Shown here one piece after another: positions 47,715 through 57,850 of a stretch of 64,000 nucleotides of DNA. Location of the stretch: contig CM068372.1 in assembly GCA_034769895.1 (NCBI GenBank), forward strand, positions 370,159,258 to 370,223,257, given 5' to 3'. The notes beneath the pieces are model-generated. The model saw nothing but the letters and a program-made list of their open reading frames with translations. It had not been told where the DNA came from and did no database searches. This DNA is from Magicicada septendecula. Its lineage: Eukaryota > Arthropoda > Insecta > Hemiptera > Cicadidae. The position numbers and the translations under genes were made by a program. Every line of letters starts with the position of its first letter. Within the stretch, counting starts at the first letter, position 1.

Positions 47715-48328
47715 CGAGGGTTATTCAATAGTGAAAGAGGCAAAAACGGTTTGTAGGCGGAGATGATACGCGTAGTTTCAGAACTTTAAGCTGGCATCTC
47801 TGTGAGACTTCTGATCAACTGTTTGATTAGAATTGTTTTGTTTATGACCTGAAATTTTGATTTAATGATGGCGAGTTCTCTAGAAGATTCACAATTAGTT
47901 GAACAACGTGCAGTGATAGGTTTTTAGCTTTCTGAAGGTGAAAAACCGGCTAAATTTACTCTCGTATGACTAAACAATACGGAACAAGCTGTATGAACCG
48001 CGGACATTTTTATACGTGGGTAGAACAGTTTAAAATTGGTCGAACTTCACTGACTGACGAGCACCGTTCTAGACGTCCAGTTGAGGTTTCAACCTTAGGT
48101 CCGGTTTTTTGTGATTTTTATAAGCTATGCGGATAATAAAAAACAGTACAGCTTACAATTTTGGCATGCTTGTTAATAACGTAAAGCCGGCAGTATTGCT
48201 GAAACGTCCCAGACTTCTGCGCAAAGAAGTTATTCTCCTTCATGATAACGTCTGTCCACACACAGCTCAGTTAACACGTGAAACCATCAATAAACTTGCC
48301 TAGGAGACTACCTCACCCTCGCAACAGC
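47715..48328 (+). pseudogene. Mariner element, 5' part, truncated
   Basis: It begins at TA with a mariner-like terminus (CGAGGGTTATTCAATAGTGA). Frames give LEDSQLVEQRAVIGF, then NRGHFYTWVEQFKIGRTSLT, an RRPVEVSTL linker, then after a gap ILLHDNVCPHTAQLTRETIN with the second catalytic Asp in HDN. A large internal deletion and several stops make it dead. Homology ends at about 48328, exactly where a hAT-like end begins. Confidence 0.82.
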
Positions 48329-48375
48329 CAGTAGCGGTCTAAGGGTGGGGCAGACCGCCCCGGGGGCCACCAGAT
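48329..48375 (+). mobile_element. hAT-like left end
   Basis: CAGTAGCGGTCTAAGGGTGG followed by GGCAGACCGCCCCGGGGGCC is of hAT terminal type. It truncates the mariner. A similar inverted end lies at 57322 but the 8-bp flanks do not match. Confidence 0.5.
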
Positions 48376-49228
48376 TTGGAAAATTAAGTTTTCTTGGTAA
48401 ATGTTTTCATTTATTTGGAAATGTTCTGTTGTCACGTCCTCAAACGCAACATAGGAGAGGTCCAGGATTCAATCGATCGATTCCAAAGATTTTTTTAATA
48501 TTATTATTTTGAAATCTACCTGACAACCCTACCTCATAAAGTGTTTACAGATATTTAAAAAAAAACTTATAAAGGTTAAGTTTATTATATATATTGCGAC
48601 AGTACAAATAAGTGATGTACTGAGCATTGAGTATAAAAATTTAAATATACCTAATAAACTGTAAATAATTAATAATGTATTAGAAATAAGCATGTCAGGG
48701 ATTGCAAGCTTGGCTCAGACAAAAATATGAACAGGTGTTTCGACCTGAATCGACGTACATACACACACAAATGTAACTGAAAGTGTGTACACCAGTATTT
48801 TGCAAGTGTGTGTGACGCAGGCATATGCAGGCGAGTTTACCACCCCAAGATGAATAATTGCATAATTACTGTTTTTCCGTAATTATTCATAAACTATAAA
48901 TAAGGAGTAAAATCCAAAAACACAATAAAATGTAATAAAATTAACTAAATACTGTGTACAAAAACCACGTGAAAGGGACACACCGTACGAGTGTAGTGGT
49001 GAAATAACTGTGTACAGAGCGAAAGGGTTAAGTTGCAATGTCCAAAAATACAGTGAACTTGTGTAGTGAAAATAGTTGTAAGATGAGTATAAGAGTATAC
49101 TTACAGGACTCTGCAATTCGCAGAAATATAAGAAATAGCGAAATTGACAAGGAGTGGGGGGACTGAACCCAGAGACAATTTCAGACATGTCAATTTCGTA
49201 CAACTACAGGTGTTGACCAAGACGTGGG

Positions 49229-49236
49229 TATAAATA
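49229..49236 (+). promoter_or_regulatory. TATA box of the 5' LTR
   Basis: TATAAATA, with a CAGTTG initiator-like sequence about 22 bp downstream (near 49251). This places U3 at about 650 bp and R-U5 at about 1.3 kb. Confidence 0.7.
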
Positions 49237-50293
49237 GGACACACACGCTACAGTTGTTCTCTTTTTCGATTACCCACAGTGCAGCGGGAGCTTCTGCCCG
49301 TCCGCACAAAATATTTAAATTTTTTGTAAATAGTGTCATCCTTCCAGTTACATACAGTTATGTAACTGGATTGTAAAAACAAGCAATTTTAATTAGTAAC
49401 AGAATTACACGAGAAGAAAATCCATATAAGAAGATCAACTGAGGTCCGAAACAGCACGAGAAGAAGTTCCAGAGAGAGAGAGAGAGTTGACGACTTAGTT
49501 CCAGAGAGCGAGACGACGCTGGACAAGAGAGAGACGACGCTGGACTCTAGAGGTGACTGCGCTGGACAAGAGGAACACTACTGAAGTCTGGAAACGACGC
49601 TGGACAAGAGGAGCGACGCTGGACAAGAGGAATCGATGCTGAGTTCGAGACGAGGACGATTACAGATGGATCCAATGATTGAGTATGATTGACGACAATA
49701 AGGTGATAAACAACTTATTTATCTCTTAATCGAACAATTAACTCAAAGACAATTAAAGACATTCTTGTTCTATTTAAAAGTAAGAGCCAATGTATTATAA
49801 ATATAGAGAGTTAGAATCATAGATGTTATTGAAGTAAGATTAACGTAAATAAGAGCTCAAATTAATATTGAAATGAAAAGAATGCAAAGCATTTAAATAA
49901 AAATTAGCGTTTTATAAATCAGTACTGATAAAAGAAAGATAAATTCAGTAACTATTAATATTTTTTGAGTTTCCAGTACAATATCTAAAAAGATATTTAA
50001 ACATTGATATTTCGAAGCACACTAATTGACTGAGTAGTCAGGAAATGATATTTTTCAATAAAATAATTAGTAGAATAGAATATTTAGTCAGTAAGGATGT
50101 ATATAGCGTAAGCCTTACGGCATAGTAACAAAGTAATAACGAATGTTTTAAGTCGAATCAAGTGCCATGCGCACAATTTTATTAGTACCAAATAAATTTG
50201 AAATACCGTTACACGTTACATCGAGTTCTTATTACAGATACACCTGAAACCCAAATTAAATTGTATTTATGCAAGTTGTATTGTTATATAAAT

Positions 50294-50315
50294 TGTCGCT
50301 CCAAGATCGTGGGGC
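50294..50315 (+). repeat. Primer-site-like repeat 1 (in LTR)
   Basis: TGTCGCTCCAAG then ATCGTGGGGC, after TATATAAAT. Degenerate relative of the primer-binding site at 50567. Confidence 0.75.
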
Positions 50316-50390
50316 TATTCAAACACAAATAGATGTGTATTTGCAACCTGTATTACATATATGCAACTATATATGTACTATTACATAAAT

Positions 50391-50412
50391 TGGCTCCCTA
50401 AGAACGTGGGGC
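50391..50412 (+). repeat. Primer-site-like repeat 2 (in LTR)
   Basis: TGGCTCCCTAAG then AACGTGGGGC, after TTACATAAAT. Confidence 0.78.
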
Positions 50413-50494
50413 TATACAAATTAAATTGCATGTAAATTTATACACATACAACATTAATTATACAACTTATGTACAGTTGAATGTTGCATAAAAA

Positions 50495-50514
50495 TGTCGC
50501 TTCCAACGTGGGGC
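50495..50514 (+). repeat. Primer-site-like repeat 3 (in LTR)
   Basis: TGTCGCTTCCAACGTGGGGC, after TTGCATAAAAA. Close match to the true site. Confidence 0.8.
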
Positions 50515-50566
50515 ATAACAAATTTAAATTATACTAAATTTGCAATGTTATATTGTTACATAAAAA

Positions 50567-50584
50567 TGGCGCCCAACGTGGGGC
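50567..50584 (+). promoter_or_regulatory. Primer-binding site, tRNA-Lys(CUU)
   Basis: TGGCGCCCAACGTGGGGC begins 7 bp after the LTR. It is complementary to the 3' 18 nt of animal tRNA-Lys(CUU) (T-arm CCCCAC, acceptor strand GUUGGGCG, CCA), recalled from knowledge of that tRNA. Confidence 0.9.
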
Positions 50585-50625
50585 ACGACATGCTTACATT
50601 TATGTACAAAATCTGTTACATAAAT

Positions 50626-50647
50626 TGTCGCCAATGAACGTATGGCC
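50626..50647 (+). repeat. Primer-site-like repeat 5 (downstream of PBS)
   Basis: TGTCGCCAATGAACG then TATGGCC, after GTTACATAAAT. Outside the LTR. It is followed at about 50659-50693 by a hairpin (CCATTTAGCTA pairing with TAGCTAAATGG). Confidence 0.65.
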
Positions 50648-50972
50648 CGATCCCCACCATTTAGCTATAAAATTTTTTTTTGTAGCTAAATGGTTGCTCT
50701 AAAAATAAGGGTGTGTTAAATAAAAAAATATTATATGTAATAATAATTATTTACATTAAACATCAACTGAATGTTATGTTAATTGTTGTGTAATAACACA
50801 GCTGGCGCCCACAAATAATATTGTTTGTCTTTGTAACAGGTGTAACTGTAATGAGTATTAATAATAACTATTAATAAAAATAAAGAAATAAATAAATAAG
50901 TAGGGAACGGTTATCAATAATAAGTGTTAAAGAATAACTACTAAATAAATATTTTAATAATAATACTTCGAC

Positions 50973-51281
50973 ATGGCAATATCAGGAAGTATTAGTATGG
51001 AGGCAATCATTAAAGTGATGGGAAACCTTATGGACGAATATGGAATAAGACAAAATGTATGTGCTAGATTAGATACACAAATAGAAGAATTTAAAACTGA
51101 TAAGTCACCATTAGGTGAAAAAGTAAAAGAATATAATACAATACTAAGAGAAGGAGCAAAAGAGAAAATTAGCGACACAAATACGCACATAGCGTCAGTA
51201 GAAGGTGAACAAACCATAATAGTTGAAAATACGTTTGTAATTACTAACGATAAATATAAAAAAATAATTAACATTACATAA
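50973..51281 (+). CDS. Gag-like 5' ORF of the Gypsy element (possible)
   Basis: A 102-codon ORF, MAISGSISMEAIIKVMGNLM onward, lies where gag is expected, about 400 bp after the primer site. It is charged and probably helical (LDTQIEEFKTDKSPLGEKVK). It is much shorter than a normal gag and has no recognisable capsid or zinc-knuckle motif, so it is probably a truncated gag or a relic. Assigned by position only. Confidence 0.45.
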   Translation: MAISGSISMEAIIKVMGNLMDEYGIRQNVCARLDTQIEEFKTDKSPLGEKVKEYNTILREGAKEKISDTNTHIASVEGEQTIIVENTFVITNDKYKKIINIT

Positions 51282-51335
51282 GAGAAGCAAATAAAGGTTA
51301 ATAAAACGTACCTTATTAATAGAGATATCCCAACT

Positions 51336-51806
51336 GTGAGATACACACACACTAGTAAGTCACATAAGATGACACAGGTAAAACACTTAAGGCACCACAC
51401 TTACGGAGATAAATATCACTGTAGGCCTAACAAGAAATGTAGTAAAATATCTAGACGAAACACTACACAAAATTGTGGTAAATATGACGGTAGGTATACA
51501 CACGAGAAATATAAAGTGAACGATAATTATAACTATAATTATAGTAATTACGATGAATATTATCATAAAAGACGCACGAAAATAGGTTCAACTGTTTATA
51601 TGGGCCGCGAGCAAACTGTTGCGATGGAATGCGATCGGTACGAGACAAAGAGAGGGAGAATAAAGATTTCACCCTATAAACAAGTGGATCATGCGATAAA
51701 AGCAGCAACAATTCAACGCAGCGACGAACAGGTGAATTACAATAGAATGTCAATGAGGGTGCGCGACGGAAATAACTGTACACGTCGGCTAATCTACGTC
51801 CGGTAG
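51336..51806 (+). CDS. Basic ORF of the Gypsy element, unknown
   Basis: 156 codons, rich in Lys, Arg, His, Tyr and Asn (DNYNYNYSNYDEYYHKRRT). The basic composition would suit a nucleic-acid-binding nucleocapsid-like part. One cluster (HCRPNKKCSKISRRNTTQNC) has cysteines but not a CCHC knuckle. No protease (D[ST]G) motif was found. It might be non-coding. Confidence 0.35.
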   Translation: MRYTHTSKSHKMTQVKHLRHHTYGDKYHCRPNKKCSKISRRNTTQNCGKYDGRYTHEKYKVNDNYNYNYSNYDEYYHKRRTKIGSTVYMGREQTVAMECDRYETKRGRIKISPYKQVDHAIKAATIQRSDEQVNYNRMSMRVRDGNNCTRRLIYVR

Positions 51807-52619
51807 ACGATGGACAATGCAATTGTTATAATAGTGAGGGGTGTCAGATCTAACGACACTGCAACACAGAACTCAAGGCAAATGAAAATAAATAATTATT
51901 TTTAAATGAGAAAAATAATATTACTATTAATTATTGATAATAAGAGAGTATAATTAAGAAATGTTATTTAGTAAGGATATGATAGCAAATAAAAAGAATT
52001 ATTAGTGAAAAGAAATAAGGAATTAAATAATAAGGAGTGTTATGCTAAATAAAAGGAATATTATTTTAAAGGGTTAATTAATAAATGTATTATTAATGGT
52101 AAGGAATGATAGTGTAGAGAAATATTTAAGAAAGTAATGGTAAAAGATGTTATTGTTGTTATTGGTAAAAAGAAAGGATTAGAGATGAGCAATCAATGCT
52201 ATAATTGTCAGAACGGCTGATCAAGCGAACACTTAATGGATATACAAGGACACAGAAGAAAGCGAGAGTGAAAAGTCAAAAGGGCAGAGACTACTTAGGA
52301 TTAAGGACTTCGAGAAAAATATCGTTGTTTTCCAAGACAGTTCCTCTGTAACCGATCATGCGACACACTACAAAGCTAAAAGAGTATTCTGTTACGGAAG
52401 TGTATTTCAGGAAAGTAGTAGCGATCAGAAAGGTAATGTTAAAGAAATGTAATAAAAGGTAATGAGTGTTAATGTATTGTATAAGTAATATAAAAAAAGT
52501 TAAGAAAGATAAAGTAATGTCATGTTAAGAAAAGAGTTAAGGAAGATTAAAAGCGAAGGTAAGAATGTATGAGTAAGATAATGTAAAATTAAGGACCGAA
52601 TTTACACACATACGTAGAA
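51807..52619 (+). other. Gypsy internal region with pol deletion
   Basis: About 800 bp between the basic ORF and the integrase where reverse transcriptase and RNase H should be. Only AT-rich sequence is seen, plus a diverged repeat of part of the integrase core at about 52328-52378 (GTTTTCCAAGACAGT and ATCATGCGACACAC, compared with about 52729-52780). Confidence 0.65.
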
Positions 52620-53468
52620 ATGAAGAGCATACAGAAAGGGAACAAGAGAGAGCTAATTGCAGTGGATTTTCTGGGACCACTACCACGATCAAGTCGAGGT
52701 GTGAAGCACATATTGGTATGTATCGATGTGTTTTCCAAGGCAGTCCGACTGTACCCAATTATGCGACCCACAACCAAAGTTGTTCTAAAGATACTACTGC
52801 AGAAATATATTCCGACATATGGAAAATTGAAGAAGATACTCGGTGATCAAGGTGTACAATTCCAGAGTGAAAAATGGGAGAGGACGTTAAGGGAAAGTGG
52901 AATACAACCTGTACTCACATCCATAAGACATCCTCAAGGAAACCTTGCTGAGAGAGTCAACAAAGAATTAGGTAAATATTTACGAATATACTGCCATGAT
53001 CAACACAATAGATGGGCAGAATATTTACCATTTCTTGAAAAAGCCATCAACGAAAATTATAGTGAAGCAACAGGATATACTCCAATGGAATTGGAAGAAG
53101 ATAAGAAGCCAAACAGATTTTGGACCAAGCATATACACAAACCTAATAACCAGAATGTACCTGTACCAATAAGTGTAAAAATTGAATACGCAAAGCAACG
53201 AATAATAGAAAGAGGTAACAAGAGAGTAGAGAGATTTAATCTAACTCACAAGCTACAACAATTTAATGTAGGAGAGAATGTACTACTCAAAGCAAATCCT
53301 GTTGGAAAAAGAAGCGAGAATACGGCAAAGAAATTCTTCAGACTTTATAATGGACCATATACGTTAAGACAGCGAGTAGGACAACACACTTTCATCGTAT
53401 ATGATGAGACACAGAAGAAGGAAATTGGTAAATTCCACGCAACGTCATTTAGGAGGTTCTACACATAA
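52620..53468 (+). CDS. Gypsy-type integrase (C-terminal part of pol)
   Basis: 282 codons of an uninterrupted retroviral-type integrase. The catalytic core shows the D,D-E triad: Asp16 in IAVDFLGPLP, Asp76 in ILGDQGVQF and Glu111 in GNLAERVNKEL, about 34 residues after the second Asp. A C-terminal GPY/F-type module follows (FFRLYNGPYTLRQRVGQHTF, about residues 237-256), preceded by FNVGENVLLKAN. This module and the DFLGPLP context are typical of Gypsy/Ty3 elements. The N-terminal HHCC zinc domain is missing, as are protease, reverse transcriptase and RNase H upstream, so the frame starts inside a deleted pol. The Met at codon 1 may not be a real start. The element cannot move without a helper. 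Confidence 0.93.
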   Translation: MKSIQKGNKRELIAVDFLGPLPRSSRGVKHILVCIDVFSKAVRLYPIMRPTTKVVLKILLQKYIPTYGKLKKILGDQGVQFQSEKWERTLRESGIQPVLTSIRHPQGNLAERVNKELGKYLRIYCHDQHNRWAEYLPFLEKAINENYSEATGYTPMELEEDKKPNRFWTKHIHKPNNQNVPVPISVKIEYAKQRIIERGNKRVERFNLTHKLQQFNVGENVLLKANPVGKRSENTAKKFFRLYNGPYTLRQRVGQHTFIVYDETQKKEIGKFHATSFRRFYT

Positions 53469-53704
53469 AAATAACGAGCTCAATGAAACCAGTCAGGTCA
53501 GCTGTTGTTGAAGCCACCCTACAAGGTCACGAGCAGTGAGCGTGTGAAGAGGGGAGGTGAGACGTATATGTACACTCCAATTAAGGGTGAAATGACGAAT
53601 ACTATTCTTTATTATTTGTTATATTTTTCTTTCAAACCATTGTAATTAAAAAAAAAATTAATAAATAAATTTATTAAATTTTTTATTACCAAGCAGAAGG
53701 ATAA

Positions 53705-55619
53705 TGCGACAGTACTAGACAGTACTGAGCATTGAGTATAAAAATTTAAATATACCTAATAAACTGTAAACAATTAATAATGTATTAGAAATAAGAATGT
53801 CAGGGATTGCAAGCTTGGCTCAGACAAAAATATGAACAGGTGTTTCGACCTGAATCGACGTACACACACACACACACACACACAAATGTAACTGAAAGTG
53901 TGTACACCAGTATTTTGCAAGTGTGTGTGACGCAGGTCTATGCAGGCTAGTTTACCACCCCAAGATGAATAATTGCATAATTACTGTTTTTCCGTAATTA
54001 TTCATAAACTATAAATAAGGAGTAAAATCCAAAAACACAATAAAATGTAATAAAATTAACTAAATACTGTGTACAGAGCGAAAGGGTTAAGTTGCAATGT
54101 CCAAAAATACAGTGAACTTGTGTAGTGAAAATAGTTGTAAGATGAGTATAAGAGTATACTTACAGGACTCTGCAATTCGCAGAAATATAAGAAATAGCGA
54201 AATTGACAAGGAGTGGGGGGACTGAACCCAGAGACAATTTCAGACATGTCGATTTCGTACAACTGCAGGTGTTGACCAAGACGTGGGTATAAATAGGACA
54301 CACACGCTACAGTTGTTCTCTTTTTCGATCACCCACAGTGCAGCGGGAGCTTCTGCCCGTCTGCACAAAATATTTAAATTTTTTGTAAATAGTTTCATCC
54401 TTCCAGTTACATACAGTTATGTAACTGGATTGTAAAAACAAGCAATTTTAATTAGTAACAGAATTACACGAGAAGAAAATCCATATAAGAAGATCAACTG
54501 AGGTCCGAAACAGCACGAGAAGAAGTTCCAGAGAGAGAGAGAGAGTTGACGACTTAGTTCCAGAGAGCGAGACGACGCTGGACAAGAGAGAGACGACGCT
54601 GGACTCTAGAGGTGACTGCGCTGGACAAGAGGAACACTACTGAAGTCTGGAAACGACGCTGGACAAGAGGAGCGACGCTGGACAAGAGGAATCGATGCTG
54701 AGTTCGAGACGAGGACGATTACAGATGGATCCAATGACTGAGTATGATTGACGACAATAAGGTGATAAACAACTTATTTATCTCTTAATCGAACAATTAA
54801 CTCAAAGACAATTAAAGACATTCTTGTTCTATTTAAAAGTAAGAGCCAATGTATTATAAATATAGAGAGTTAGAATCATAGATGTTATTGAAGTAAGATT
54901 AACGTAAATAAGAGCTCAAATTAATATTGAAATGAAAAGAATGCAAAGCATTTAAATAAAAATTAGCGTTTTATAAATCAGTACTGATAAAAGAAAGATA
55001 AATTCAGTAACTATTAATATTTTTTGAGTTTCCAGTACAATATCTAAAAAGATATTTAAACATTGATATTTCGAAGCACACTAATTGACTGAGTAGTCAG
55101 GAAATGATATTTTTCAATAAAATAATTAGTAGAATAGAATATTTAGTCAGTAAGGATGTATATAGCGTAAGCCTTACGGCATAGTAACAAAGTAATAACG
55201 AATGTTTTAAGTCGAAACAAGTGCCATGCGCACAATTTTATTAGTACCAAATAAATTTGAAATACCGTTACACGTTACATCGAGTTCTTATTACAGATAC
55301 ACCTGAAACCCAAATTAAATTGTATTTATGCAAGTTGTATTGTTATATAAATTGTCGCTCCAAGATCGTGGGGCTATTCAAACACAAATAGATGTGTATT
55401 TGCAACCTGTATTACATATATGCAACTGTATATGTACTATTACATAAATTGGCTCCCTAAGAACGTGGGGCTATACAAATTAAATTACATGTAAATTTAT
55501 ACACATACAACATAAATTATACAACTTATGTACAGTTGAATGTTGCATAAAAATGTCGCTTCCAACGTGGGGCATCACAAATTTAAATTATACTAAATTT
55601 GCAGTGTTATATTGTTACA
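53705..55619 (+). repeat. 3' LTR of the Gypsy-type retrotransposon (1915 bp)
   Basis: Near-identical to 48595-50560, with scattered single-base differences, a longer (CA)n at about 53863-53883 and the 56-bp deletion. It has its own TATAAATA at 54288-54295 and three primer-site-like repeats, but ends at TTGTTACA without the true primer site. ATAT follows at 55620-55623. No clear polypurine tract touches its start; the nearest purine-rich run (AAGAGGGGAGG) is about 150 bp upstream. Confidence 0.95.
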
Positions 55620-55638
55620 ATATATATATAACGGATTT

Positions 55639-56580
55639 CTACGGCCTAGGCCACTTCTCCGTCCCTAGTTTCCATTCTTTCCTATTATAGCACATGTCTT
55701 CTTCCAGACCTCTAAGTTCCATAGCTTCATCTACACCCTCTCGCCAACTTCTTCGTGGCCTTCCTCTTTTGTTCCTCTCATATGGTATCCACTCTAATAT
55801 TCTCTTGGGCCACCTGGCTTCGTTCATTCTTTTTGTGTGTCTAAACAATACTAGTTTTTTTTTCAATATCTTCCACTATGTTCTTCGTCATGTTCATACT
55901 CTGTCTAATTGTTTCATTTCCGACTCTTTCCAGTTTCGATTTTCTACAGCTGCGTCTTAAATAAGCCATTTCGGTAGCTAAGAGTTTTTTCGTTTTTTCC
56001 TTGTCATATCCCATGTTTCGGCTCCATATGTGACTATATTTAGGAAGATGCTTACACTGTCTCTTTTTTGTGTCTCTTGTGATTGATTTATCCCATAAAA
56101 CAGAGTTCAACGATCCTATTACTTTTTTCGCTTTGTTTAATCGTTCTTTTATTTCATCGCTACTATTTCCTTGTTTATTTAGTGTAACTCCCAAATATTT
56201 ACACGTGCTAACTCCTTTTATGGTGATATTTCCAAAATCGAGATTATCTTGAGCATCATTACCGACTATTATGTACTCAGACTTATTCATGTTTATCACG
56301 AGACCTGCGAGCTGGTATTCTTCTTGTAATTTCCTTATCATGTAACTAAGATCATTCGGATCCTCTGCTACGACAACTTGATCATCCGGGAAATATAAGC
56401 TAAACAGTTTTTCCTCTCCCACTTGCAACCCCATTCCTCTAACTTTCGTTGACCATTTTCCCAAGGCTTTGTCTAGATATATTTTAAATAGAGTTGGGGA
56501 AAGGCTACATCCCGATCTTAATCCTTTCTGTGTAGTTACTACCGTTTTTTACTCGGGTCGTGTTTTCCTTATACAGGTAA
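55639..56580 (-). pseudogene. Non-LTR retrotransposon, reverse transcriptase to C-terminus
   Basis: Minus strand from about 56540: LRSGCSLSPTLFKIYLDKAL (motif B region), then a long open frame to 55841 with LYFPDDQVVVAEDPNDLS at motif C. The usual (Y/F)ADD is FPDD here, but both catalytic Asp are kept. CKYLGVTLNKQGNSSDEIKE and the finger-like tail SRNMGYDKEKTKKLLATEMA follow. The frame then shifts to 55866-55639, giving the conserved C-terminal KRMNEARWPKRILEWIPYER and KRGRPRRSWREG. The 5' part is missing. The family differs from the copies at 20.3 and 40.6 kb, and its C-terminus resembles 61259-61537. Confidence 0.88.
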
Positions 56581-57229
56581 GTTTATTATTAGAAATATAT
56601 TCATACTAAAAACAAGAGTCAGTTGTACCTGGCTCACTGCTCACTACGTAGTCGGAAGTTGCAAATTGAACCCCAAATAGCTCGGACGGCAACGGCAGCG
56701 GCAGCGACTCAAGAAGGCCGTGCCTCGGTACGAAAACGTAAACGGCGGAGTCAAATACCGGGCGATGACATGTAGGTCTACACCAGTGAACAATATTTAA
56801 CATTTCAGGGCACCAGAAATTTATTTAAAATCTTTCATCAGAATTTTTACCGAACAGTGTATAATTCGCAGTGCGGAAATCGGGTCAGTCATTCGAATTC
56901 TCCTAAGCAAAAACTAGAAAACGGCATTTCAGAATGTTCACCTTATTTGCACTGAAACTGCTAACTGACTTGAAAAAAAATTGCCAAGTATTGTTTGCAG
57001 TAATGATAAATTTTTTTGCAGTATATAAGTTTATTGTATATTATAAAGTATTGTAATAAATTTAATAAAGTCTATAAATAATACTACTTCTATTATTTCT
57101 CTAAACTTTGTTATTATAATACGAAAGAGGATTTTTATTTCAAACATTACTACAGCTTCTAATAAAGTTTCCTAACTAGATGTATCAATACAGTAATTAG
57201 ACAATAAATATGTAACAGTAAAGTGTTTT

Positions 57230-57322
57230 TGCTATGTATTACTTAAAGATAAATTTAATTATGGGAGGCGGGCCTCAGAAAGAAATCCGCCCCGGGCCTC
57301 CACTGGTCTAGGTACGCCACTG
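57230..57322 (-). mobile_element. hAT-like right end
   Basis: Read on the minus strand it begins CAGTGGCGTACCTAGACCAG, then TGGAGGCCCGGGGCGG, a hAT-type terminus. The partner is not identified. Confidence 0.55.
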
Positions 57323-57329
57323 CCTCATC

Positions 57330-57850
57330 AGATAAAAATCACAATACTTCATGTGGCGTACCCAATTAAAAAAAATTGACGAAAAGTAGTGTTAAGTTTG
57401 AGAAATTAAAAAACTGTGGGACGCCCTGGGTCCAAAATGTGGGACAAACGTTTTATAAAATTGAAAATTCCATAAGGGATACCAAATAAAAGCGAGTTTG
57501 AACAACAATCTGAATATAGTGTGCAGTTTTGGAAATTTCAAATTTTTTAACATCAGGGCCCAAAAACAAAAACAAAATTTTCAAAAAATTGTAAAAATCC
57601 AGCCGGCGTCAGACTAAATAGAATTCTAACACGAATCCGATAGTCTGGAGTTCTGAACGTTTATTGTACGATTGGTTATTTTTACTTTACTAAACAACAA
57701 ATAGTGGAGTGATCGTGATGTTAGTAATTTTTCTGATAAGAAAAATTATCTAGTGTAAAAATTTGTCCAATAAATAATGTAGGCCTACTTCATTCAAAAT
57801 AGTGAGTTTTGCAACTCAGGGAGAATATACTAGTACAAAAATATTTGTCT
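57330..57850 (+). repeat. Dispersed repeat family R, copy 1
   Basis: It shares an ordered set of motifs with 62640-63140: GGGTCCAAAA, a TTTGAAATTTC-like block, GAAAATCCAG-like, and AAATAGTGGAGTGATC against AAATAGTAGAGTAATC. Diverged and non-coding. Confidence 0.7.

Larger units (their letters stand above)
48595..50560 (+). repeat. 5' LTR of a Gypsy-type retrotransposon (1966 bp)
   Basis: Starts TGCGACAGTAC and ends TTGTTACA; paired with 53705-55619. It is very long for a Gypsy-type LTR. It holds a TATA box, a leader with repeats of ACGACGCTGGACAAGAG (about 49510-49640), AT-rich sequence, and three degenerate primer-site-like repeats near its end. It has a segment of about 56 bp, bounded by ACTGTGTACA repeats (48951 and 49007), that is absent from the 3' LTR. 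Flanking ATAT at 48591-48594 could be the 4-bp target duplication. Confidence 0.95.

Noticed and set aside
48883-49203. 106-codon minus-strand frame, repeated in part at 54056-54301
   Set aside because: It lies wholly inside the LTR, opposite to the element's transcription, and is broken by the 56-bp deletion in the other LTR.
50954-51400. 148-codon minus-strand frame rich in hydrophobic residues
   Set aside because: Antisense shadow of the Gypsy 5' ORF region; AT-rich antisense reads as hydrophobic.
48329-57322. A single hAT element spanning the Gypsy insertion
   Set aside because: Both ends look like hAT termini, but their sequences differ and the outer 8 bp (GCAACAGC and CCTCATCA) do not match, so they are listed as separate ends.
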